In this document: piece by piece, positions 46,784-55,842 of the stretch
Layout of the letters: the number at the start of each line of letters is the position of its first letter
Numbering within the stretch: position 1 is the first letter of the stretch
Source of the DNA: Minicystis rosea
GTDB taxonomy: Bacteria > Myxococcota_A > Polyangia > Polyangiales > Polyangiaceae
DNA: 64,000 nucleotides
Direction: 5' to 3'
Assembly (NCBI GenBank): GCA_001931535.1
Contig: CP016211.1
Span: 4,757,573 to 4,821,572 of the forward strand
The notes under the pieces: model-generated
Seen by the model: only the letters and a program-made list of their open reading frames with translations
What the model was told of the DNA's origin: nothing
Databases searched by the model: none
Made by a program: the position numbers and the translations under genes

Positions 46784-48330
46784 ATGCCTTTGGTCGTCCA
46801 CAACACCCGTACCCGCAAGAAAGAGCTCTTCGTCCCCGCGCACCCCAAGGTCGTCCGCATCTACACCTGCGGGCTCACCGTGTATGCGCCGATGCACATC
46901 GGCCACGCGCGCACCTACTCGTTCTGGGACACGTTCCGCCGCTACCTCGAATACCGCGGTTATCACGTCGTCAGCGTCATCAACTACACCGACATCGACG
47001 ACCGGATCATCGCGCAGGGAACGGAGGGCAAAGGCTGCGTCGACGTGGTCGAGCGCATGATCGCCGGCTTCCGCCGTGATTGCCGTGCCCTCCACATCAA
47101 GGACTATGCGGCGTACACCCGCGCCACCGACTTCATCGAAGAGCAGGTCGACATGGTGGCGCGCCTCGTCGACAAGGGTCACGCCTACGTGAAGGACGGC
47201 GAGGTCTTCTACGAAGTCTCGACCTTCCCGCGCTACGGCGCGCTCTCGGGCCGCACCGTCGACGAGCAGGAGGTCGGCGCCAGCGGCCGTTGCGAGGAGG
47301 ATTTCGCCCGCAAGCGCCACCCGGCCGACTTCACGTTGTGGAAGCCGTCGGACGCCGGCCAGCCCGCTTGGCCCACGGGCCACGACGCCTTCCCGCCCGG
47401 CCGGCCCGGCTGGCACATCGAGTGCTCGGCCATGAGCACCACGCTCCTCGGCGATCACTTCGACGTGCACGGCGGCGGCGTCGACAACCTCTTCCCGCAT
47501 CACGAGAACGAGATCGCGCAGAGCGAGCCCCTCTGCGGCGAGCCGTGGGTCCGTTATTGGCTCCACCCCGAGCACCTCGATTTGCGCGGCGTGAAGATGA
47601 GCAAGAGCCTCGGCAACGTCATCGGCGTCGCCGACCTCATGGCGCGCCACGGCGCCGACGGCGTGCGCTGGTTCTATGCGACGCACCATTACCGCAGCAA
47701 GCTGCCTTTCGGCTGGGATTTGATGGAACAAGCCATCACCGGCTATCAGCGCATCAAGCGCCTCGTGGACGTCCTCGCCGAGCGGCTCTCCGCGCTGCCC
47801 GAGCTGCCCGCCATCCCCACCCGCGGCGATTACGCCAGCCAGCGCCCGCCCGAGCAGCGCACGCCGCGCCTCCGCCACACCTACGCCTTCGGCGCCTTCG
47901 CCGAGGCGAGCGCGCGCTTCATCGATCGTTTCATCACCGCCATGGATGACGATCTCAACGCCCCTTCGGCCATGGCGGCGCTCTTCGATTACGTGAACGA
48001 GCTTTACGCGGGCGGCGTGGATCAGAGCGCCGACAGCGCCTCTCAGCTCGCGGTCTACCGTTGCCTCACCGCGCACCTCGCGGTCTTCGGCATCGAGATC
48101 GCGCGCCCCGAGCTGCACCCGGAGCTGTGCGCCGACTATGCGCAGCCCCCGCGCCGGCCGCCGCCGCCGGCCGCGGCGGCGACGGCATCATCGATCGCCT
48201 CCTCACCATGCGCTCCGAAGCCCGCAAAGCGAAGGACTTCGCCAAAGGCGACGCCATCCGCAAGCTGCTCTTGGAGGCCGGCGTCGACATCGAGGACACG
48301 CCCCAGGGCCCGCGCTGGACGGTGAAGTGA
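46784..48330 (+). CDS. cysS: Cysteinyl-tRNA synthetase, broken by an apparent -1 frameshift
   Basis: Class I synthetase that charges tRNA-Cys. PLVVHNTRTRKKELFVP start, YTCGLTVYAPMHIGHAR (Zn Cys and HIGH), INYTDIDDRIIA, WHIECSAMS (Zn Cys), DVHGGGVDNLFPHHENEIAQ (Zn His), and GVKMSKSLGN (KMSKS). The frame used up to about 48145 (PELCADYAQPP) then runs into Pro/Ala nonsense, while the neighbouring frame carries the correct ending GGDGIIDRLLTMRSEARKAK and KGDAIRKLLLEAGVDIEDTP up to TGA 48330. One extra C in the CCCCC at 48146-48150 joins both and gives 515 aa. The gene is essential and everything else is intact, so a sequence error or unusual decoding is more likely than decay. ATG 46784 matches the family start; the frame is open to 46706. 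Confidence 0.93.
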
Positions 48331-48360
48331 TCACGATGGGGCCACAAGCGGCCCCAAACC
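48328..48360. terminator. Hairpin element overlapping the cysS stop codon
   Basis: TGATCACGAT begins with the cysS stop codon (48328) and is followed by GGGGCC-ACAAGC-GGCCCC (48338-48355) and AAACC. It equals one half of the 54-bp array unit at 32.4 kb in reverse orientation, with a single base difference in the stem. Probable transcript-end hairpin. Confidence 0.75.
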
Positions 48361-48436
48361 TCTCGACCACGACTCCCCTCCTCCGGCCCCTCGCGGCGCT
48401 CTCTCCATTTCCCACCCATCATCGCCCCTCGCGCCC

Positions 48437-48470
48437 GGCACGTGCCCAGGCACAGGCCGGGCACGTGCCC
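48437..48470. promoter_or_regulatory. Pair of CACGTG palindromes upstream of phosphoesterase gene
   Basis: GGCACGTGCC at 48437-48446 and GGGCACGTGCCC at 48459-48470 are both perfect palindromes with centres 23 bp apart, about two helical turns. They lie ~120 bp upstream of the phosphoesterase ATG. The same core is found three times upstream of the LodA-like gene (57968-57995). They could be operators for a dimeric regulator; inference. Confidence 0.45.
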
Positions 48471-48587
48471 ACGCAGGCCCTCCAAGGGTGCTGAAAACAC
48501 CGCATCCGTCGTGATGGCCCCTCGGGTATCTGCCTGGAACGCAGTGTGCACGGGTCGCCCCGTTTTCGACCTTGGGGGCTCACCATC

Positions 48588-50555
48588 ATGCCTACGACGA
48601 TAAGCGTGCTCAACGCTTCGGCGCTCGCGCTCGAGGCTTCCACCACCGTCTCTCCTGCGCTCGACGCGGGCGATTGGAAAGTGCTTGGTACCGCCCTGCC
48701 CGCCTCGACGACCGCGGTAGACGTCGTCGAGTTCGATCGTGACGACGGCATCACCCACGACAAGACATGGGTCTTCACCACCGTGCTCGTGGTCGACGGA
48801 GTCCAGGTCTCGTTGCAAGAGCGCGTGACGGGCACGCTCACCGGCAGCGACATGTCCCAATGCATGACCGCCGGCACCGCCACGACCGGCTTCGTCGACA
48901 CCAACGATCCCCGGAGCATCACCTTCACGGGCGCGAGCGGCGCGGACTACGAGGTTCGCTGGGATCTGTCCGGCGCCGGCTACAAGGACATTCGTTACAC
49001 CCTGTCCATCTCCGAGCCGGAGCTGAAGCGGATCACGCCCGTCCTCCCGCAAATCGAGACGATCGTGATGATGATGTTCGAGAACCGATCGCTCGACAAC
49101 GTCCTCGGCTGGCTCTATCGGGGCAGCGGTCCCAACTTCGTTTATCCGCCCGGCTCGCCGTCCCAATTCGACGGCATCCCCGAGGGCGCGTCCAACGCCT
49201 ATCACAATACGTCGTACAGCCCCGCCGTCGGCACGCAGGCCATGTTGCAGCCTTGCCGCGTCCCCAACTTCGATCCGGGCGAGGCCATGCCGCACGTGAA
49301 GAACCAGCTCTACGCCGACGCCACCGGCAAGCTCCCGAGCGACGACCCTTGGTCCGCGACGCCGTCGATGACGGGCTTCGTCTGGGACTACGACGCCGTC
49401 TACACGCAGAACGTGGAGGTCATGGGCGCCTATGCCCAAGAGCAGCTCCCCATCCTCTATGGCCTCGCGCAGAGCTATGCGGTCTCCGATCGCTGGTTCT
49501 CCTCCGCGCCGACGCAGACCGATCCGAACCGCGCGTTCTCGATCTGCGGCACCTGCCTCGGCGCCGAGACCAACGACGACATGAACGGCAGCACCTTCGC
49601 CAACACCAACACGCTCTTCAACGTGCTCGGCGACGCGGGCAAGAGCTGGGGTATCTATTGGCAGACGGACGGCGGCCCCGCGGCCGGCTCACCGCTCTTC
49701 GACGTCTACACGCCCTACTTCTTCTCTCGCATCTCCGCGGCGCAAAACGGCGGCGTCTACCCTTACAGCACCTTCCTCGACGCGGCCCGACAAGGCACCT
49801 TGCCGAGCTTCTCGTTCCTCGAGCCCAAGTGGGGAGGCGGCGTCGGGGTCGCGGGCGATCCGCTCGCCTGGGTGGGCATTCAAGGCAACGACTACCACCC
49901 ACCGGCCTGGATCGGCCCGGCCGAGGCCGAGCTCGACGCGCTCTACGACGCCCTCGTGCAAAGCCCTCAATGGCCGAACATGCTGCTCATCATCACCTTC
50001 GACGAGCACGGCGGCACCTGGGATCACGTCCCTCCCCCGGCCACGGTCGCGCCGGATGGAAACGTCGGCAAATCAGGCTTCAAGTTCGATCGCCTCGGCG
50101 TCCGCGTCCCCACCATCCTGGTCTCGCCCTTCATCCCCAGCGGCCTCGTCTTCCGCTCGCCCGACGCCTCCGCTGATTTCGATCACACCTCCTTCATCGC
50201 CACCTTGCTCAAGTGGGCCGGCGTCGACCCCGCCTCGGCGGGCCTCGGCAAGCGCGTGGCCGTGGCCCCGACGTTCGAAGGTGTCTTTCGCGAGACGCGT
50301 CGCAACGACACACCCTCGTTCACGGTCCCGGCCGACTATGCCGATCAAGGCGTCATCGCCGACGCTCCTCGATCGCCGGTGTCGCTGAACGCCGCCGCCG
50401 TCGAGCCACCGCGAAGACCGATGAACGTGCGCGACTTCCGCCAAGCCTGCGAGACGAGCAAGAGCGCCGAAGAGCTCCACGCCCGCCTGCAAGCGCTGAT
50501 GTACGGCGACGCTCCCCCACGAGGGACATCGCCCCGCCCGTCTTCGGCCAAGTGA
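48588..50555 (+). CDS. Phosphoesterase of the phospholipase C / acid phosphatase AcpA family
   Basis: A 655-aa metallo-phosphoesterase. The N-terminal ~140 residues are a beta-rich extra domain (TTISVLNASALALEAS; VVDGVQVSLQERVTGTLTG). The catalytic domain starts at ~150 with IETIVMMMFENRSLDNVLGW (metal Glu-Asn and nucleophile region), then SDRWFSSAPTQTDPNRAF, LLIITFDEHGGTWDHVPPP (metal Asp-Glu-His), and ADFDHTSFIATLLKWAG. This is the family of non-haemolytic phospholipase C and AcpA. No signal peptide is present, unlike most relatives, so it is either cytosolic or exported by another route. The start ATG 48588 follows GGGGGCTCACC. The stop is followed by a hairpin copy at 50581. Confidence 0.88.
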   Translation: MPTTISVLNASALALEASTTVSPALDAGDWKVLGTALPASTTAVDVVEFDRDDGITHDKTWVFTTVLVVDGVQVSLQERVTGTLTGSDMSQCMTAGTATTGFVDTNDPRSITFTGASGADYEVRWDLSGAGYKDIRYTLSISEPELKRITPVLPQIETIVMMMFENRSLDNVLGWLYRGSGPNFVYPPGSPSQFDGIPEGASNAYHNTSYSPAVGTQAMLQPCRVPNFDPGEAMPHVKNQLYADATGKLPSDDPWSATPSMTGFVWDYDAVYTQNVEVMGAYAQEQLPILYGLAQSYAVSDRWFSSAPTQTDPNRAFSICGTCLGAETNDDMNGSTFANTNTLFNVLGDAGKSWGIYWQTDGGPAAGSPLFDVYTPYFFSRISAAQNGGVYPYSTFLDAARQGTLPSFSFLEPKWGGGVGVAGDPLAWVGIQGNDYHPPAWIGPAEAELDALYDALVQSPQWPNMLLIITFDEHGGTWDHVPPPATVAPDGNVGKSGFKFDRLGVRVPTILVSPFIPSGLVFRSPDASADFDHTSFIATLLKWAGVDPASAGLGKRVAVAPTFEGVFRETRRNDTPSFTVPADYADQGVIADAPRSPVSLNAAAVEPPRRPMNVRDFRQACETSKSAEELHARLQALMYGDAPPRGTSPRPSSAK

Positions 50556-50580
50556 TCTGCACTGGATTGCCCAGCACCGT

Positions 50581-50614
50581 TTCCGGCCCGCTCGCGGCCG
50601 CATCGTGATCGAGG
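50581..50614. repeat. Third dispersed copy of the hairpin element
   Basis: TTCCGGCCCGCTCGCGGCCGCATCGTGATC, given here in parts: hairpin CGGCC-CGCTCGC-GGCCG (50584-50600) followed by CATCGTGATC (50601-50610). It is a diverged copy of the 54-bp unit of 32.4 kb in the same orientation, located between the phosphoesterase stop and the next gene, on the same strand. Likely terminator or transcript-processing site. Confidence 0.6.
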
Positions 50615-50648
50615 TTCGTCGGGACATCATCCACAGGGGGTTTTCATC

Positions 50649-53600
50649 ATGCAGCAGCGCCTCCCGCACGCGTCGCCGAGCCCATCGTCCGTCGACGATG
50701 CGCGCACGCTTTGCTTCACCTTGAACGGTCAACCGATCACCATCGCGAATCCCGACCCCCGCCTCCTGCTCGCGGACTACCTGCGATCGCCCGAGGTCGG
50801 CCTCACCGGCACCAAGATCGGTTGTGGCGAAGGGGGCTGCGGCGCGTGCACGGTCCTTTTGCAGCGGCGGGATCCGCTCACCGGCGACACGGTCATGGAG
50901 AGCATCAATTCGTGTCTCCGGCCGCTGTGCTCGCTCGATGGAATGGCCATCTCCACCGTCGAGCACCTGGGCACCACGCGCTCGGGCCTCCACCCCGTGC
51001 AGCAGCGCCTCGCCGCCGCGAACGGCTCCCAATGCGGTTATTGCACCCCGGGCTTCGTGGTGCAGATGACGGGCCTCCTGCGCCGCACCCCAAGCCTTCC
51101 ACGCGCGAGGTCGAAGATCACTTCGACGGCAACCTCTGCCGCTGCACGGGTTATCGCCCCATCCTCGATGCCATGAAGTCCTTTGCGAGCGACGGCGCCC
51201 CCCATTGCAGCGGCCCGGAGCGCTGCGAGATCCAGCTCGCGCCCCCTCGCTCGCTCCACTTCGAGGCGAACGGCTACACGTGGATTCGGCCCGTCGCGCT
51301 GGCCGAGGTCCTCGACCTGCTTTCGCGCTACGGCGCGAATCCCGAGCAAATCAAGCTCGTGAACGGCAATACCTCGGTCGGGATCTACAAGCGATCGGTC
51401 GAGGATCCCCACGTCCTCGTCGATGTCTCGCACATCCCCGAGCTGCTCCCATGCGAGCTGACCGAAGGTGGGATTCGCGCCGGCGGCGGCGTCACGCTCG
51501 CCCGCCTCCTCGACATCGTCGATCGAGCCCTCACCACGATCACACCGGCGCGCTCGGCCGGTTTTCGCATGCTGCGCGATCACGTGAAGCGCATCGCCAA
51601 CGTGCAGGTGCGCGGCGTGGCGTCGCTCGCCGGCAACATCATGTTGGTGGTCCATCACCTCCGATCAGGATCGCCCTTCCCTTCCGATCTCGTCACCTTG
51701 CTCACGGCGCTGGGCGCGCGAGCCCATGTCGACGTCGCCGGCCCCACGCCGCGCGAGATCCATTGTTCGGTGGAGGAGCTCGTCACGTCACCGCCACGCG
51801 AGCCTTTCCTCCTTCGGTCCCTGTTCATCCCCGCTTCGTCGCCGCGCGATCATGCCCTGAGCTTCAAGATCTCGCGTCGCCTCCAAAACGCTCATGCGAT
51901 GGTGAACGCGGCCTTCGTCGTCGGCCTCTCCGAAGATGGAACCGTGCAGCATGCGCGCCTCGCCTACGGCGGCATCGCTCGCACCGTGACGCGCGCCACG
52001 GGGGCGGAAACATCCCTCGTCGGCGGCCCTTGGTCCGAGGAGCGTTTGCGCCAAGCCCTCACGATCCTTCACACGGAGCTCGCCGAGCGCATCATCCCCA
52101 TGCCGGAGGACGGTGTCTCCACCGAATACCGCCTGCGCCTCGCCACACATCTCTTCTACAAGCTCGGTGTTCACGTGGCCGCGGCCATCGATCCGAGCAG
52201 CGTCGCGCCCCGCGTGCGCTCGGCCGGCGAAACGTACCAGCGGGCCATCTCCCACGGCAAACAGCACCTGACCCGATATCCCTTCGAGTCCCCCGTCGGC
52301 GATCCGGTCGTGCACGTCTCCGCCTTCGCTCAAGCCGCCGGAGAAGCGACGTACACCCGCGATCTCGCATATCCGCGGCACACCCTTCATGGGTCGTACG
52401 TTTACGGCGAGCGCGCCCATGCGAGGTTCGATTACGATTTCGCAGACGGCGCCCGCGGGCTCGCGGCGCACCTTCGGGAGCGCTTCCCCGGAGTCGTCGA
52501 CTACGTCACCGTGGCCGACATCCCCGAAGGTGGGATCAACCTCCAAGGCAACGGTGATGAAGATCCCATCTTCGCCGACGGCCTCATCACCGCCTATGGA
52601 ATGCCGATTGGCCTCGTTTTGGCCGACGATCCCGCCACGGCCGAGCAGGCCGCGGCCTACGCCCGTGGTCGCGTTCGCTATGACGATCTGAAGCCCATCT
52701 TCACCATCGAGGAAGCGCGCGCCCTGCCCGACGGCGCCGGCATCCTGCCCGGCGGCGTCCAATCGGTCGTTCGCCCGGGCAGCGACATGCAATGGCTCGA
52801 AGCGCCGGGCCCAAGGCCGGACATGGTGTATGCCACGGGCGAGCAGCGGACCGGCGCGCAGTCCCATTTCTACATGGAGACGCAGGCATGCCTGGTGGAG
52901 CACGGCGACATGGGCGCCCTCATCGTCAACGTGTCTTCGCAGGATCTCGTGGCCACCCAGATCGCCGTCGCCCGCGCGCTCGGCATGGCCGACCACGCAA
53001 TCGAAGTGAAGGTCGTGCGGCTCGGCGGCGCCTACGGCGGCAAGGAGACCAAACCACCGCTCTTCGCCGCCGCGGCAGCCGTGGCTGCCACCAAATGGAA
53101 ACGCCCGGTGCGCATCGTGCTCGACCGCAACACCGACATGCTCATGGTCGGCACGCGGCACCCCTTCACTGGCCGATACCACGTGAACGCGCGGCCGGAC
53201 GGGACCATCACCGATCTCGAGATCGAATATGCCTCCAACGCCGGCAACACCATCGACAAGTCCGTCGACGTGATGAACCTGGCCCTGCTCGGCGCCGACG
53301 GCGCCTATCGCATCGACACCTTCGGCGCCTTCGGCACCTGCTACCGCACCAACCTGCAATCACGCACGGCCATGCGATCCTTCGGCTTCATCCAATGCAC
53401 CTTGGTGCGGGAAGAGGGCATCGAGCACGTCGCCCACGAGCTCGGCATGCTGCCCGAGGACGTGCGGGCGAAGAACTTCTACCGAGACGCGGCGCTCGAA
53501 GACTGCGACGTCACGCCCTACGGTCAGGTGCTCCGGTGGTGCATGATCCACGATGTCTGGCGGCGCCTCCGGGAGTCGTCCGACTTCGACGCGCGCAGCG

Positions 53601-54694
53601 CCGCCGTGATGCAATACAACCGCGAGAACCGCTGGCGGAAGCGCGGCATCTCGATGATCCCGATGAAATATGGAGTCTCCCGCCGGTCCAAGAGTGGCAA
53701 TCAGGCGAGCGCCTACGTGGCCGTCCACGCGCACGACGGCAGCGTCCTGGTGCGCCAAGGCGGCGTGGAGATGGGCCAGGGGCTGACCACGAAGATCGCC
53801 CAGATCGCGGCGCTCTGTCTGGGTATCCCCATGTCGCGGGTGCGCGTCGCAGGGGCGGATACGAGCGTCATCCCCAACGCCAGCGCCACCGGAGCCTCCA
53901 CCGGATCGGATCTCAACGGCGGCGCCGTGAAGCTCGCCTGCGAGGAGCTGCGCCGCCGGCTCGTCGGGCTCTGCGAAGAGCAGGAGCACCGGGCCGGTTT
54001 CCCCGATTGGCGACACGACTGGGCAGGCGCGTGGCCCGCCGTCGTCCAAGCGGCCTATCAAGCGCGCGTGAACCTAGCTTGCCAAGCCTTCTACCGCTCT
54101 CCCGGGCTCACCGAGATGAGCGACAACGCGCCGCAGGGAAGGCCGTTTTATTATTTCACCTATGCCGCCGCGGTCTCCGAGGTCGAGATCGACGTCCTCA
54201 CGGGCGAGCAAACCATCCTTCGCTCGGACATCCTCTACGACGCCGGCCTGAGCTTGAGCTCCGCCATCGACGTCGGCCAAATCGAAGGCGGCTTCGTCAT
54301 GGGCGTCGGCAACGTGACCACCGAGGAGGTCTATTACGCGGACGACGGGCGGCTCGTTCCCAATGGCACGTGGAACTACAAGCCGCCTTGCAGCAAGTCC
54401 ATCCCGGTGGACTTCCGCGTTTCGCTCTACGACTACGGCGCGCTCGGGAGCGAGCGCATGAAATGGCTCGATCCCCACGGCGTCCAATCGTCGAAGGCGA
54501 CGAGCGAGCCCGGGCTCGTGCTCGCGAACACCGTGTTCTTCGCCATCAAGCACGCCATCTTGGCCGCGCGGAAGGACGCGGGGGACGATGGATGGTTCGA
54601 GCTCCCGTCCCCCGCGACCGCCGAGCGCATCGCCGAAGCCTGCGCGGGCGCCGGCGAAGCGCTCGAGATCTACGCCGCCGAGCCCTCGGGCTGA
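50649..54694 (+). CDS. Single-chain xanthine dehydrogenase/aldehyde oxidase-like enzyme, with apparent frameshift
   Basis: A molybdenum hydroxylase of ~1348 aa after repair. N-terminal 2Fe-2S domain (GCGEGGCGACTVLL), second 2Fe-2S domain (CGYCTPGFVVQM; NLCRCTGYRPI), FAD domain (~190-430, KLVNGNTSVGIYK, SLAGNIM), and a long Mo domain with RLGGAYGGKET, RPVRIVLDRNTDMLM, RTAMRSFGFIQ, GVEMGQGLTTKIAQIA and active-site Glu in SKATSEPGLVLANTVFFAIK. The domains are fused in the order of animal xanthine dehydrogenases. The first frame ends wrongly after TGLLRRTP; the correct sequence (KPSTREVEDHF) continues in the -1 frame, and one C added to CCCC 51088-51091 restores it. The substrate (xanthine or aldehyde) is undecided. 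It ends overlapping the convergent LodB-like gene by 25 bp. Confidence 0.92.
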
Positions 54695-55842
54695 CGCTCG
54701 TCGAGCCCGGCGCGAACGGGCATCAATCCATAGGTGTCGAGATGCCGGCGCGCCCAGAAGGGCGCGTCGGGCCAGCGCTGCTCGGCGCGGTAGGTGCCGT
54801 GGAGGACGGCCAGGTAATTCGCATAGGCCTTGTCCATGAGATAGAGATAAGCCTCCATCGCGTCGGCCCGGCCCGCGAGGTGATCGCGAATCGCGTGGGC
54901 CGCGTAGTAGCCTGCGCCCAAGGCCGATCCGATGCCATAAGACGACAGCGGATCATAAGCGGCCGCCGCGTCGCCGACGGCCATCCATCCGGCGCCGGCG
55001 ATGCGATCGAGCCGCGCGCTCCCGGCCACTTGGACGCGCGGAGCTGCCGCGTGAGGCCGCGTGTGATGACGACTCACGCGATCCAGCGTGCGCGGCGGGC
55101 AACCGAGCGCGTCCCACCATACCGGCGCACGCAACGCGCTGCGGTCCAGCAGATCGCCGTCGGTCATGTACGCGACGGCGAGCCGGCCACCGCGGAGCGC
55201 CGCGGAATACCACCATCCCGCCGGCGTGGACTCCACCAACGTGAAGGTGTCAGTGACGGCGCGATCCGGATCGCCTTCGAGCACCGAGGCCACGGCGACG
55301 AGACGATCGTAACGCACGCGCTCGGCGCCGAGCCCGCGCGCGAGATCGGCGCGCCGGCCCGTGGCATCGACCACGAAGTCGGCGACGAGCCGGCGCGCAT
55401 GCGCGGATGCATCTTCGAAGACGAGCTCGAACGCGCTACCACGGCGCTCGCACGCCATCACGTGTGCGCCGCGACAGTAGCGCGCCCCGGCCTCCGCCGC
55501 GGTGACGGCGATGCGATGCTCGAAGCGCGCGCGATCGAGGTGCCACGCCTCGGCCTGAGCGCGAAAGATGAAGTCTTCGTCCACCACGCTCTCACCGCCC
55601 CACACCGAGCGATTGCCATGGGCCTTCAAGTGGCCATCGGCCGAGAGCGCTTGTTTCACGCCGAGCTGCTCGAGCAAGCCGCCGAACCCCGGAGAGAGGC
55701 ACTCTCCGATCTTGGCGCGCGGCGCGCCGTCGCCTTCGAGCACCGTGACCGGGAGGCCGGCCCGCGCCAGCACGATGGCCAGCGCGGAGCCGGCCGGGCC
55801 CCCGCCCACGACGGCGACGTGAGGTGTCGATCGCGTGGTCAC
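54670..55842 (-). CDS. lodB: LodB-like FAD-dependent maturation protein (quinoprotein oxidase partner)
   Basis: A 390-aa flavoprotein of the halogenase/geranylgeranyl reductase-like group: VAVVGGGPAGSALAIVLARAGLPV (FAD), AKIGECLSPGFGGLLEQLGV, DFVVDATGRRADLARGLG, WMAVGDAAAAYDPLSSYGIGSAL. In the lod/gox systems this protein installs the cysteine tryptophylquinone of the oxidase. It starts at GTG 55842 inside the stop codon of the LodA-like gene (GTGA overlap), so both are translationally coupled. The role is inferred from that adjacency and from the known pair. It converges with the xanthine dehydrogenase-like gene. Confidence 0.88.
   Translation of the reverse strand: MTTRSTPHVAVVGGGPAGSALAIVLARAGLPVTVLEGDGAPRAKIGECLSPGFGGLLEQLGVKQALSADGHLKAHGNRSVWGGESVVDEDFIFRAQAEAWHLDRARFEHRIAVTAAEAGARYCRGAHVMACERRGSAFELVFEDASAHARRLVADFVVDATGRRADLARGLGAERVRYDRLVAVASVLEGDPDRAVTDTFTLVESTPAGWWYSAALRGGRLAVAYMTDGDLLDRSALRAPVWWDALGCPPRTLDRVSRHHTRPHAAAPRVQVAGSARLDRIAGAGWMAVGDAAAAYDPLSSYGIGSALGAGYYAAHAIRDHLAGRADAMEAYLYLMDKAYANYLAVLHGTYRAEQRWPDAPFWARRHLDTYGLMPVRAGLDERQPEGSAA

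Noticed and set aside
49618..50634. Minus-strand frames opposite the phosphoesterase gene
   Set aside because: Shadow frames of a gene with clear catalytic motifs on the plus strand.
46784..54694. Calling cysS and the xanthine dehydrogenase-like gene pseudogenes
   Set aside because: Both have a single break repaired by one C in a C run, with intact motifs on either side; decay would leave more lesions.
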